From contig NZ_JBJGXI010000003.1 of NCBI RefSeq assembly GCF_045635475.1, positions 1 through 64,000 on the forward strand: DNA of 64,000 nt, in the 5' to 3' direction. Source of the stretch: JBJGXI01 sp045635475. Its GTDB lineage: Bacteria; Bacillota; Bacilli; Bacillales; Amphibacillaceae. This document shows positions 16,396-25,785 of the stretch, in pieces (the first letter of the stretch is position 1; each line of letters starts with the position of its first letter). A program made the translations under genes and the position numbers. Below the pieces are notes generated by a model, which was given only the letters and a program-made list of their open reading frames with translations, was not told where the DNA came from and ran no database searches.

Positions 16396-17394
16396 TCAGT
16401 CCGCACTGCTACTAACTACACTAGTATCAGCATTATGCAATGCAAAGTTATCAAGTAATGTACGCACTTGATCCGATGAATTTGTCTCCATCAATTGGTT
16501 TCTTAATTCACCCGCACCTCTAAACCCGCGAACATAGATCTTAAAGAAACGACGAAGTGCTTTAAATGGACGAGCTTCAAGTTCCTTAGCATAATAATCA
16601 TACAAATCTAGATGTAACCTTAAGAGATCAAGCAATTCCTCACTGCTAGGCTCTTTCGGCTCTTTTTGGAAGGCGAATGGGTTTGTAAAAATACCACGCC
16701 CAATCATCACCCCATCAACACCGTATTTGTTCACGAGTTCCATGCCAGTTTTATGATCTGGGATATCTCCGTTAATCGTTAACAGTGTATCTGGTGCCAC
16801 CTCATCGCGAAGTTTCTTAATCTCAGGAATCAGTTCCCAATGCGCATCTACAAGACTCATTTCTTTTCTTGTGCGCAGATGAATAGAAAGATTTACAATG
16901 TCTTGTTTTAATAAATGCGTAAGCCACCCGCGCCATTCTTCTAGTTCCGTGTAACCAAGCCTTGTCTTCACACTTACGGGCAATCCTCCCGCTTTTGCTG
17001 CTTGTATCAGCTCTGCAGCAAGTTCCGGACGACGAATCAGGCCGCTTCCCTTCCCATTTGCAGCCACATTATGAACAGGACACCCCATATTGATATCGAT
17101 CCCACGAAAACCTTCTTTTGCCATTCCAATACTCATTTGTCGAAATAATTCGGGTTTATCTCCCCAAATATGAGCGACAATTGGTTGTTCATCTTCTGTA
17201 TAAGTCAACCGCCCACGAACACTCTGTTGCCCCTCGGGGTGGCAATAACTTTCTGTATTAGTGAATTCTGTAAAAAATACATCAGGTCTAGCTGCCGTGC
17301 TTACTACATGACGGAAAACAACATCCGTCACATCCTCCATTGGTGCTAATATAAAAAACGGCCGAGGTAAATCAAGCCAAAAATTATCTGTCAT
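16396..17394 (-). CDS. dus: tRNA-dihydrouridine synthase
   Basis: 332 aa FMN-dependent TIM-barrel enzyme that reduces uridine in tRNA D-loops. APMEDVTD begins the barrel. INMGCPVHNVAANGKGSGLI contains the catalytic Cys. SVKTRLGY, TINGDI and GVDGVMIGRG form the FMN-phosphate site. The C-terminal helical domain (RPFKALRRFFKIYVRGF) binds tRNA. It is more divergent than the standard Bacillus DusB paralogues, so the position modified is not clear. Monocistronic, with its own terminator. Confidence 0.92.
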   Translation of the reverse strand: MTDNFWLDLPRPFFILAPMEDVTDVVFRHVVSTAARPDVFFTEFTNTESYCHPEGQQSVRGRLTYTEDEQPIVAHIWGDKPELFRQMSIGMAKEGFRGIDINMGCPVHNVAANGKGSGLIRRPELAAELIQAAKAGGLPVSVKTRLGYTELEEWRGWLTHLLKQDIVNLSIHLRTRKEMSLVDAHWELIPEIKKLRDEVAPDTLLTINGDIPDHKTGMELVNKYGVDGVMIGRGIFTNPFAFQKEPKEPSSEELLDLLRLHLDLYDYYAKELEARPFKALRRFFKIYVRGFRGAGELRNQLMETNSSDQVRTLLDNFALHNADTSVVSSSAD

Positions 17395-17456
17395 ATCTAA
17401 ATTTCAATCCTCTCATTATCGGGGCATCGATACAAACGCTGACCCAAAAATAAAAA

Positions 17457-17474
17457 AGCAAAGATGTCTTTGCT
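17457..17474 (-). terminator. Short hairpin upstream of dus
   Basis: AGCAAAGA/TCTTTGCT stem with A6 on the left and CCTTTT on the right, so either strand could use it. No clear gene feeds it from the right. Confidence 0.4.
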
Positions 17475-17899
17475 CCTTTTATACTTATACCATGCATAAG
17501 CACTATTTATCAACCGAAAGTTAACGTACAAACTCTTAACTCACAAGTTATCTCATATATGACCGTCGTCACACTATGTATCAATCTTTTTTTACAGATA
17601 ATTTCCCTACAAAGTGCTAGGCTACTTGTTTCCATACAAAACTAGATGATTGTGCAATGGGTAATATTATCGTGGATTTTCCTCAAGCACACACTCAAAT
17701 TTAGATTGATAGGCAAGGCCATGTAAAAATTTATCATTCCATTCCCGACAACCTCCCCCACTGAGATGAATCTTTTCAGAGGGGGGCATGAGTTAGAACA
17801 CTAGGCCAACTTGTATTTTGCAGACAATTTGATGCTTAACATTTTAGCACTAACGTTTTTTTCCATAATATCACTATACTTTTTTCAATTCACAAAGGT
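17475..17899. other. Gap without a recognisable gene
   Basis: No gene seen. One C-run/G-run stem (CCTCCCCC near 17753 with GGGGGG near 17780) is present in what may be decayed sequence. I could not assign it to a known element. Confidence 0.4.
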
Positions 17900-17937
17900 A
17901 AAAAGGCGTTAATCCAATTGGAGATTAACACCTTTTT
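17900..17937 (-). terminator. Terminator of the 52-aa membrane protein gene
   Basis: A 15-bp stem (17900-17914 with 17923-17937) has one G-U position. On the minus strand it ends in CCTTTTTACC. Confidence 0.75.
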
Positions 17938-17971
17938 AGAAATAACGCTTATAATCAGCGTTTAGTGTACT

Positions 17972-18130
17972 TTAACTAAACATTGGTAATATATATTGAA
18001 TCAAGAACCATAAAACAATAAGAAGAATCACTATATAAGCTGTATACTTAATAAAAGTTGTGGCGATCCTACTAGGATCTGATTTCTTTTCTCTTTTTTC
18101 ATACTCGATGTGCTGATCTTTATCTGGCAT
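17972..18130 (-). CDS. Small single-pass membrane protein (52 aa)
   Basis: ATG at 18130 with GGAGG eight bases upstream, and TAA at 17972. A charged N-terminal half (MPDKDQHIEYEKREKKSDPS) is followed by one long hydrophobic helix (YTAYIVILLIVLWFLIQYIL), so the N-terminus is probably cytosolic. A strong terminator follows at 17900. The good ribosome site, terminator and composition support a real gene of unknown function. Confidence 0.75.
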   Translation of the reverse strand: MPDKDQHIEYEKREKKSDPSRIATTFIKYTAYIVILLIVLWFLIQYILPMFS

Positions 18131-18267
18131 CCATCTCGCCTCCATGTTAGTAGATTAGTAATTTCTTTATAACCTACCATTCCCGTTACCTTCTTAATTA
18201 AACTTCCTAACTATTTGAATTGATTGGATTTCTAAAAGAAGAGTAAAATAGCAATTTTGATAATTTA

Positions 18268-18289
18268 GTGGCCACCAGAGCCCTTATTA
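18268..18289 (+). repeat. Dispersed GGCCACCA...CTTATT repeat copy
   Basis: GTGGCCACCAGAGCCCTTAT, preceded by ATTTTGAT, closely matches the units at 50795-50817 and nearby. It is a single copy here, just after the HAD hydrolase stop. Confidence 0.6.
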
Positions 18290-18300
18290 GTTTTTTAGCT

Positions 18301-19008
18301 TCAGCGCGGATTCAAAAACTCACCTAAAAGCTCTTTAGCGCTATAAACGATACGGTCAGCCTTTATCCTTGTCCCCTCAAGTGCTTCTCTATTACGATGA
18401 TTCATCCAAATACTGTACCAACCCGCTTGCTTTGCTCCCACCACATCATTTTCAAAAGAATCGCCGATATAAACTGTTTTTGATTTGTCTAAACCAAGTT
18501 TGTTTTCTATATAAGAAAAGACTTCAATAGAAGGTTTTGCATGTCCAACTGCTCCAGAAATGAACAGGTTCTCTGCTGCAATCCAATTAGTTAAACCTAG
18601 CTGTCTTATTTTCATAGACTGATGTTCTGGCTCTCCGTTTGTTAACACCGCAAGCTGTTTACCTTGGTTGGATAGCAAATCTAAAAGCTGCTTTACTTCT
18701 CCAAATAATGTAATGCTTTTTTGCCCTGTTACATAAGCTTCTTGGAAATCAATTGCTTGCTGCTCGGTGATTTCTATATGTAAATCCTGGCATGCTGCCG
18801 TAATTCGGTATGTGTGCATATCCGCTGTTGCTAATTGTCCAGATTGCCATTTGTCAAACAGCGCATCACTGTGTTTTCTGCTAGCGATGTACAGTTGGGC
18901 AACTTCCTGTTCTGACAGCGTTCGTGTAATAATTTTCTCACACGCATTTTTAAAAGGTAATGCTTGATCGTATAACGTATCGTCAACGTCAAAGATGATT
19001 GTATCCAA
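18301..19008 (-). CDS. HAD-superfamily hydrolase (subfamily IA)
   Basis: 235 aa starting at TTG 19008 with GGGGGT upstream. Motif I is DVDDTLYD, motif II is VLTNG, the Lys of motif III is in GHAKPS, and motif IV is GDSFENDVVGA. The cap between residues 15 and 90 is helical (C1 type). It is a phosphatase of small metabolites; pyrimidine nucleotidase-like YjjG/YsaA members have this layout. The substrate is not predictable from sequence. Monocistronic. Confidence 0.88.
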   Translation of the reverse strand: MDTIIFDVDDTLYDQALPFKNACEKIITRTLSEQEVAQLYIASRKHSDALFDKWQSGQLATADMHTYRITAACQDLHIEITEQQAIDFQEAYVTGQKSITLFGEVKQLLDLLSNQGKQLAVLTNGEPEHQSMKIRQLGLTNWIAAENLFISGAVGHAKPSIEVFSYIENKLGLDKSKTVYIGDSFENDVVGAKQAGWYSIWMNHRNREALEGTRIKADRIVYSAKELLGEFLNPR

Positions 19009-19267
19009 TTTTGTATACCCCCTCTATCTATAGCATAACATGGTTAATATCTAGAAAGGCTTGTCACAATCCTAGTAGTCAAACCGCACACCAAAGCCAT
19101 GGCATTTAGTTCCGCAAGACTGGAATTCGACTTAAAAATACGATAATGTTAATACAGTCATTTGTGAGTCAGTTTCATAATTAATGTACACAATTACTTA
19201 CAACAACATAAGATTGAGCACGTGTGACTAGTGGTGAAATTGACTAACAGAAATATTTAGGAAACGG

Positions 19268-20023
19268 ATGGGATCAACGATGATTGTAAAGACAGAGGAA
19301 GATATAAACAGTTTAAAAGAAATAGGTAAAATCGTAGCATTCATTCGAGAGGAATTGGTTAGTAAAACCGTACCAGGTATTACGACAAAGAAACTCGATG
19401 AAATTGCTGGTAATTTATTCAGCGAGCATGGGGCAGTCTCTGCTCCAAAGGGCGTATACAATTTTCCAGGATACACTTGCATCAGTGTTAATGAAGAAGT
19501 GGCGCATGGTATTCCTGGCAGCCGCAAAATAAAAGAAGGTGACATAGTAAATATAGATGTATCTGGCAGCAAAAATGGTTATTTTGCCGACACCGGTATT
19601 TCATTCGTAGTTGGGCAGGGAGACCCAGAACGAAGCAAAATATGTGCAACTGCTGTAGAAGCATTTGAAAACGGATTGAAAAAAATTAAACCTGGTTGTA
19701 AGAAAAGTGAACTTGGTAAAGCGGTCGCAGAAACCGCAAAGAAAAATGGATTAAAAGTAATTATGAATCTTACAGGACATGGCATTGGTCGCTCTATCCA
19801 TGAGTCACCTGACCATATTTATAATTTTCACGAGCCATTCGATGACGAACCTTTACTAGAAGGAATGGTCATTGCTTTCGAGCCTTTTATTTCAAATAAT
19901 GAAGAGGAAGTTTTTCAATACGAAGACGATGAATGGACATACGTAACGGAAGACAGTTTGGTAGCACAATGCGAACATACGATTATCATTACGAAAGATG
20001 GGCCAATTGTGATTACCTTATAA
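19268..20023 (+). CDS. map: Methionine aminopeptidase, type I
   Basis: 251 aa pita-bread metallopeptidase. The five metal ligands are visible: Asp in NIDVSG, Asp in FADTG, His in LTGHGIG, Glu in AFEPF, and Glu in AQCEHTI. The His in VAHGIP is the catalytic one. It removes the initiator Met from nascent proteins. It stands alone, not in the ribosomal operon next to adk, so it is probably a second copy like Bacillus yflG. An alternative start is ATG 19280. Confidence 0.92.
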   Translation: MGSTMIVKTEEDINSLKEIGKIVAFIREELVSKTVPGITTKKLDEIAGNLFSEHGAVSAPKGVYNFPGYTCISVNEEVAHGIPGSRKIKEGDIVNIDVSGSKNGYFADTGISFVVGQGDPERSKICATAVEAFENGLKKIKPGCKKSELGKAVAETAKKNGLKVIMNLTGHGIGRSIHESPDHIYNFHEPFDDEPLLEGMVIAFEPFISNNEEEVFQYEDDEWTYVTEDSLVAQCEHTIIITKDGPIVITL

Positions 20024-20031
20024 AATTCAAA

Positions 20032-20050
20032 GGGACAGGTCCCTTGTCCC
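20032..20050. terminator. GGGACA...TGTCCC hairpin after map
   Basis: GGGACA (20032-20037) and TGTCCC (20045-20050) pair. Alternatively AAGGGAC (20030-20036) pairs with GTCCCTT (20039-20045). No T-tract follows, so termination is uncertain. Similar boxes occur at 4003 and 22873. Confidence 0.45.
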
Positions 20051-20201
20051 GCATTATTGGACGATAACCTTTTTACAACCCAATTCTGTCACCTTATTTT
20101 ATTACAAGCCTTTAGTCAATTTCATTGATTGTGAATTCTATCATACAGGTGTATAGTGATAAAGTATTTATTCTAAGTTACTTCTAGAGGTGTTAATCAA
20201 C

Positions 20202-22868
20202 ATGAAAAACATATGGCAAATATACAAACAAGACTGGATCAATGTAAGTAAAAGTCCAGTTGCATTATTTCTAATTATCGCATTAATGATACTTCCTTCA
20301 CTATATGCTTGGTTTAACTTAATGGCGTCTTGGGATCCATATTCGAACACAGGTGACATCGCCATAGCTGTGACAAATGACGACACTGGCGCAGTTGTTC
20401 GCGGTGAGTCGATCAATGTTGGAAATGAAATTATTGAAAGTCTGAAAGGCAACGATAAACTTGGCTGGACATTCGTCAGCCATGAGGAAGCTGAGCGTGG
20501 TGTTAAACACGGTGATTTTTATGCCAGCTTATACATACCTGCTGATTTTTCAGAAAAGATCGCTACAATACTAGAAGACAATCCGGAAAAACCTGAGATT
20601 GAATATAGCGTCAATGAAAAAATTAATGCAATTGCTCCAAAAATGACGTCGTCTGGGGCATCAACAATTGTTCAAGAGGTTGGAAGTAACTTCGTGAAAA
20701 CCGTCAGTGAAACAGTCTTAACTATTTTCAATGACGTTGGAATCGAGTTGGAAAACGAACTTCCAACCATTCGCAACATGGAAACGAAAGTGTTTGCTTT
20801 AGAAGAACAGCTTCCTTACTTAGAACAAATCGGAGAAAAAACGATTGCGCTCGAGGCAAAACTTCCTGAAATAAGCAATCAAGCTAAAAAAGTACTAGAG
20901 CTTGAAGAAATGCTTCCTCAAATTGAGGAGGCTGGTGACAATATTTTATTGTTAGAGAGTAAATTACCAATGATTCAAGAAGTTGGTGAGAACATACAAA
21001 CGATTCAGGAGAAGTTGCCTGAAATGGAACGGATTGCTGCAGCAGTCGTCGAAGTTGATGAAAATTTTTCCACTGTAAAAGAAACGGTTTCTACCACACT
21101 GGAAGATATGCAGGCAGCTGCTGAAATCGTCGCTCGCGCACAACAAGTATTGCCTAACGTTGAGCAAATTGTTGCGGATGGGAATACTTTTACAAATGAA
21201 ACGAGTCGTTATTTAGAAGCTAACGAACAAGTATTTGCAAGTATTACACCTGTATTGAAGCAAAACCTAATGCTTTATGAGCAGACAGCAACGCATGTGC
21301 TCCAATTTGCTACTAAATATCAAAACGAGCAACTGTCTGAACAAGATGCGATTGCAACAATTCCAAATTTGCAAGCAGAGCTAACAAACAGCCTTACCAG
21401 CATAGAAAGTAACATCCGTTTACTAACACAGCTCAACAATTACAGAAATTCTGAGCAACTAACAGCGGAAGTTGCCCAACTCGAAAAACTGGGAGAAAAC
21501 TTTCAAGCCGAACTACAAATATTAGACGAGTTCGCCGCATCTCTTCCTGCCCATGACAGTGCAGAAGTTGAACAGTTGAAAGTTTATGCAGCAGATGCTC
21601 AAGCTACCGCTTCAGACCTGGTTAACCAGTATGATGCTGTGATAATGCCAGAGCTTAACAGTGCAATAGAGCAGTTTAGTCAAACAGCGGAAACGGCAGT
21701 TGATGACTTGGCAAAAGCTGAACAAATGCTTCCTGAAATTGAAGCGATTTTAGCCGATACCAACACAGCATTAGTAGCTGCCACTGAGCGATTACAAACA
21801 TTGGAGAATGAATTGCCAGAAATTGAAGAGCAGGTTCACCTTGCCGCAACAACAATTGCAACCGATATGGACAGTATTAAAGCAGGAATAAACAAAGCAG
21901 CCGATTTCTTTGTTCAAGATTTTCCTGCTGTTGCAGAGAAAGTGCATCGTGCTGCAGCGTTTATCCAGAATGATTTGCCAGATGCTGAAGGAGAAATCCA
22001 TAACGCCGCCAACGTAATTCGCAACGATTTACCAAAAGCTGAGGCAGCTGTGCATAAGTTGGCTGATTTTATCCGTGAAGATTTTCCTGAATTTGAGGAA
22101 ACAGTTAGAAATGCAGCAACCAAAATCCGTGATTTCGAACAAGACTATGACTTTGGTGAAATCATCGAGTTACTAAAAAATGATATCGAAGCAGAGAGTG
22201 ATTTCCTCTCCAATCCGATCGAGTTGAAAGAAAATAAAATGTTTCCAATACCGAACTACGGCTCAGCTAATACGCCTTTTTATACAACACTAAGTTTATG
22301 GGTTGGCGCCTTGTTACTCGTGTCATTGTTAACGATTGAAGTGGAAAATAAAGAAAATCGTTACCGAGAGTCCGAAATGTTTGTTGGACGATGGTTAACG
22401 TTTATTACGATCGGCATTGCGCAAGCACTAATCGTTTCATTAGGAGATATGTTTATCTTAGGTGCCTACGTAGCTGCACCTGTACGATTTGTACTATTTT
22501 CATTGCTAATCAGCTTAACATTTATGACGATTGTTTATTCATTGATTGGTATCTTTGGAAATATCGGAAAAGGAATAGCAATTATTCTACTCGTGCTACA
22601 AATATCAGGTTCTGGTGGAACATTCCCGATCCAAGTAACACCACCATTTTTCCAAGCAATCAATCCATTTCTTCCGTTTACGTACGCGATCAGTTTGCTA
22701 CGTGAAGCAGTCGGTGGAATTGTCGTAAGTATCGCATTAAAAGATGTGCTCGTTCTTTCATCAATCTTTATCGTCATCTTCTTTGTTGCCTTACTATTGC
22801 GAAAACCAATGGCAGCACGGTTGCGGAAAGTAAGTGAAGCCGCAAGAAAAAGCAAGTTAATTCAGTAA
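20202..22868 (+). CDS. yhgE: YhgE/Pip family membrane protein
   Basis: 888 aa from ATG 20202, with AGAGGTG nine bases upstream. An N-terminal helix precedes DIAIAVTNDDTGA and VKHGDFYASLYIPADFSEKI, the YhgE/Pip N-domain. The long extracytoplasmic middle is a coiled coil with near-regular ELP/LPxIE repeats of about 19 residues (residues 180-290) and a second set of DLP/DFP repeats of about 18-20 residues (570-660). Five or six C-terminal helices resemble ABC-2 permeases. Relatives include the phage infection protein Pip and the type VII secretion component EsaA. No TetR regulator or WXG100 gene is adjacent, so the role is open. Confidence 0.88.
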   Translation: MKNIWQIYKQDWINVSKSPVALFLIIALMILPSLYAWFNLMASWDPYSNTGDIAIAVTNDDTGAVVRGESINVGNEIIESLKGNDKLGWTFVSHEEAERGVKHGDFYASLYIPADFSEKIATILEDNPEKPEIEYSVNEKINAIAPKMTSSGASTIVQEVGSNFVKTVSETVLTIFNDVGIELENELPTIRNMETKVFALEEQLPYLEQIGEKTIALEAKLPEISNQAKKVLELEEMLPQIEEAGDNILLLESKLPMIQEVGENIQTIQEKLPEMERIAAAVVEVDENFSTVKETVSTTLEDMQAAAEIVARAQQVLPNVEQIVADGNTFTNETSRYLEANEQVFASITPVLKQNLMLYEQTATHVLQFATKYQNEQLSEQDAIATIPNLQAELTNSLTSIESNIRLLTQLNNYRNSEQLTAEVAQLEKLGENFQAELQILDEFAASLPAHDSAEVEQLKVYAADAQATASDLVNQYDAVIMPELNSAIEQFSQTAETAVDDLAKAEQMLPEIEAILADTNTALVAATERLQTLENELPEIEEQVHLAATTIATDMDSIKAGINKAADFFVQDFPAVAEKVHRAAAFIQNDLPDAEGEIHNAANVIRNDLPKAEAAVHKLADFIREDFPEFEETVRNAATKIRDFEQDYDFGEIIELLKNDIEAESDFLSNPIELKENKMFPIPNYGSANTPFYTTLSLWVGALLLVSLLTIEVENKENRYRESEMFVGRWLTFITIGIAQALIVSLGDMFILGAYVAAPVRFVLFSLLISLTFMTIVYSLIGIFGNIGKGIAIILLVLQISGSGGTFPIQVTPPFFQAINPFLPFTYAISLLREAVGGIVVSIALKDVLVLSSIFIVIFFVALLLRKPMAARLRKVSEAARKSKLIQ

Positions 22869-22872
22869 CCAT

Positions 22873-22899
22873 GGGGACAGGTACATTGTCCCCCTTTTT
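22873..22899 (+). terminator. Terminator of yhgE
   Basis: GGGGACA (22873-22879) pairs with TGTCCCC (22887-22893), followed by CTTTTT. Confidence 0.8.
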
Positions 22900-22991
22900 A
22901 CTCTGAGTAGAAATATAATGCAGTCATCGGTACGAATTTCATGGGATTGCTACTCTATTCATCCACCTGCTCGATCCGAAAAAAGCACTTC

Positions 22992-24053
22992 TTAAGTTAA
23001 CTTTATATCATACTGCTTTAACAAGTCCTTAAAAGCAGGTCGCTCATTGCCATCTCGTCCAATCACATGTGTTGCCGTCACTAATGAGTTCAGCACAGCT
23101 TCTTCGGTAGCCTCACCAATTGCTCGGAATGCTATATCGATATCTTCTTCATGAATCATTGGAATTGACATAACCGATGTTTTTTCGTGAGGTATTTTAG
23201 TCGCTGTCGAAAAACCAATAACTACTTCACCGCTTCCAGTAGTAATCATCGAACCTGTTCGTGATAACCCTGTTATCGTTCTTTTGATAATCCGATTCAA
23301 TTGTCTTTCTGTTACAGGCAGGTCCGTAGCAACGATCATAATAATTGATCCTTTATCTTTTTCCTCACGTGATTCGAGGATACTCGCCTTCAATTCTTCC
23401 CCAACAGCCTTACCGTTCACCTTTAAATCACTTAATATGCCAAAATTGGATAACACCAAAACACCTATTGTGTAAGTCCCGTGGTCCATGTTCATTAGTC
23501 TTGAAGAAGTACCAATTCCACCTTTTAGTGAGTAGCAAAGCATTCCCGTCCCTGCTCCTACCGATCCTTCTTCAACCTGTTTTGACGTACTATTCAACGC
23601 CTGGATTACATGTTCATGCGTAACAGCTCTTGCTCGAACATCATTTAGCAGCATGTCATTACACTCACATACAACCGGATTAATTGTTCCCGTAGTTCTT
23701 CCAATTTCCGGATTATGTTCTAACATATATCCAATTAAAGCGTTAGCAGCTGTTCCGATGCTCAATGTGTTCGTCAAAATGATAGGCGATTCTAATGTGC
23801 CTAACTCATTAATTTGTATCGTTCCCATCGTTTTACCGAAGCCATTTATAACGTGGGTTGAGGCAATCAGCTTTTGTTTAAACATATTTCCTTGGTGAGG
23901 TAAGATAGCTGTAACACCCGTTTGCGTACCACTATCGCTAATTGTTACGTGACCTACCGTTACTCCTTCAACATCTGTAATCGAGTTGTATTGTCCTGTT
24001 TCTAACTTACCTACTTTGACGCCATAATCTCTAATTCTTTTTTGACTGGACAC
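22992..24053 (-). CDS. P1/DmpA-family (S58) aminopeptidase
   Basis: 353 aa. ITDVEGVTVGH begins the N-terminal block. VINGFGKTMG, EGSVGAGTGM and KGGIGTSSR are the conserved blocks of peptidase family S58. In DmpA, autocleavage occurs before the Ser of the last block, and the new N-terminal Ser is the nucleophile; GTSSR keeps it. These enzymes remove N-terminal D- or L-residues or beta-peptides. It starts 30 bases after the argS stop on the same strand, with no terminator between, so it is probably co-transcribed under the T-box. Confidence 0.88.
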   Translation of the reverse strand: MSSQKRIRDYGVKVGKLETGQYNSITDVEGVTVGHVTISDSGTQTGVTAILPHQGNMFKQKLIASTHVINGFGKTMGTIQINELGTLESPIILTNTLSIGTAANALIGYMLEHNPEIGRTTGTINPVVCECNDMLLNDVRARAVTHEHVIQALNSTSKQVEEGSVGAGTGMLCYSLKGGIGTSSRLMNMDHGTYTIGVLVLSNFGILSDLKVNGKAVGEELKASILESREEKDKGSIIMIVATDLPVTERQLNRIIKRTITGLSRTGSMITTGSGEVVIGFSTATKIPHEKTSVMSIPMIHEEDIDIAFRAIGEATEEAVLNSLVTATHVIGRDGNERPAFKDLLKQYDIKLT

Positions 24054-24083
24054 TGTTTATCCCCCTCGTACTAATAAATATAA

Positions 24084-25772
24084 TCACATCGCATCTGGTG
24101 CCTCAATACCTAAAACTCTCAAGCCTTCATTCAACACAATTTGTACCGAATAGACAAGTGTTAATCTTGCTTGTTTTTGTTCGTTATCATCAAGAATACG
24201 CACATTTCCATAATATTTATTAAATGCCTTGGAAAGATCAAGCAAGTATTTTGCGATTTGAGATGGATCATTAGCATCAAAAGCACGCTTGACCACATCC
24301 GGAAATGCCATCAGATTTGTGACAATCCCCCACGCCTCTTCATCCGATATTTCAGTCTGAACATTACTTTCCTGTAAATTACCCTTTTTCAAAATGGAAG
24401 TGGCACGTGCATGTGTATATTGTACATATGGCCCTGTTTCACCTTCGAAACGTAGCATATCTTCTAATGAAAATTCAATATCATTAAGTCGAAAGTTCTT
24501 CAGATCGTGAAATATGACGGCACCCGTTCCAATCTGGCGGGCAACTTCATCCTTTGCATCCAGTGTTGGATTTTTTTCGATAATACTTTGCTTAGCGAGA
24601 TTGATCGCATCTTGTAACACCTGTTCTAGCAAGACAACCTTTCCTTTTCGTGTTGACATTTTCTTGCCATCTTTCAACATCATTCCAAAAGGAACATGTG
24701 TCAGTCCTTGGTGCCACCGATAGCCCATTTTTTCTAATACTACAAACAGCTGTTTGAAATGAAGCGATTGTTCACTTCCAACCACATATAGTGATTTAAC
24801 AAAGTGATAATTATCTTGGCGATAAATTGCAGCAGCTAGGTCACGCGTTGCATACAGCGTTGTCCCGTCTTTTTTCTTGATCAAACACGGCGGTACATCC
24901 TCGTTTATTTGTACGACTTTTGCTCCTTCTGAATCCTGCAGTAATTTCTTTTCTTCTAGAAGTTGAACTACGCTTTCCATTTTATCATTATAAAAGGCTT
25001 CTCCATGATTAGAATCGAAGCTAACACCTAACAATTCATAAATCTTGGAAAACTCTTTTAGCGATTCCTCTCTGAACCATTTCCAAAGTGCTAATGCTTC
25101 TTCATCGCCGTCTTCTAACTTCTTAAATGCATGTCTCCCCTGGTCATTCAATTTGTCATTTTGTTCTGCTTCTTCATGAAAATGAACATATAATTTTAGT
25201 AATTCTTTGATCGGATTTTCTTTTACTTTTTGTTCATCTCCCCACAGTTTATAAGCAACAATTAATTTTCCAAACTGGGTTCCCCAATCACCTAAATAAT
25301 TAATTTTGATCGGTTGAAACCCACACTTAGCAACAATATGTGCTAGTGAATTACCGATTACCGTGGATCGTAAATGCCCCATTGAAAAAGGCTTGGCAAT
25401 ATTCGGTGATGAAAAGTCAATTGTAATAACACCGTTATTGCCAATGTTTGCATCTCCATAGTGATGCTTGTTTGCAACGATTTCTTTTATCACACGAGCA
25501 GACACTTCTTGTTTATTCAAAAATACATTCACATATCCACTGACGGCTTCAACTTTTTCAAAAAAATCAGATACCTCAATCTTACTAGTAAGCGCATTGG
25601 CAATTGTTTGTGGTGACTGACGATAAATTTTGGCTAGGTCAAAACAAGGAAAAGCCATATCGCCCATATGTTCATATTTCGGTTTTTCAATCATCTGTAT
25701 TAGCTTATTTTCTTCAACATGCTCCTTTAATTGATCGTGTAACGCATCAGCAAAAATAGCTTTATAATTCAT
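24084..25772 (-). CDS. argS: Arginyl-tRNA synthetase
   Basis: 562 aa from ATG 25772, preceded by AGGAGG; the longer frame to 25814 runs into the leader terminator and was rejected. Order: an N-terminal Add-1 domain; the catalytic core with SPNIAKPFSMGHLRSTVIG (HIGH region, first His replaced by Ser, as in one ArgS subtype); KKMSTRKG near residue 360; and a C-terminal DALR anticodon-binding domain. It charges tRNA-Arg. Regulation is by a T-box in the leader. The peptidase gene follows directly. Confidence 0.96.
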   Translation of the reverse strand: MNYKAIFADALHDQLKEHVEENKLIQMIEKPKYEHMGDMAFPCFDLAKIYRQSPQTIANALTSKIEVSDFFEKVEAVSGYVNVFLNKQEVSARVIKEIVANKHHYGDANIGNNGVITIDFSSPNIAKPFSMGHLRSTVIGNSLAHIVAKCGFQPIKINYLGDWGTQFGKLIVAYKLWGDEQKVKENPIKELLKLYVHFHEEAEQNDKLNDQGRHAFKKLEDGDEEALALWKWFREESLKEFSKIYELLGVSFDSNHGEAFYNDKMESVVQLLEEKKLLQDSEGAKVVQINEDVPPCLIKKKDGTTLYATRDLAAAIYRQDNYHFVKSLYVVGSEQSLHFKQLFVVLEKMGYRWHQGLTHVPFGMMLKDGKKMSTRKGKVVLLEQVLQDAINLAKQSIIEKNPTLDAKDEVARQIGTGAVIFHDLKNFRLNDIEFSLEDMLRFEGETGPYVQYTHARATSILKKGNLQESNVQTEISDEEAWGIVTNLMAFPDVVKRAFDANDPSQIAKYLLDLSKAFNKYYGNVRILDDNEQKQARLTLVYSVQIVLNEGLRVLGIEAPDAM

Positions 25773-25785
25773 ACAAGTTCCTCCT

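Noticed and set aside
17701..17800. Possible IS200/IS605-type end with a C/G-run hairpin
   Set aside because: No transposase fragment is readable nearby, and the stem alone is not specific.
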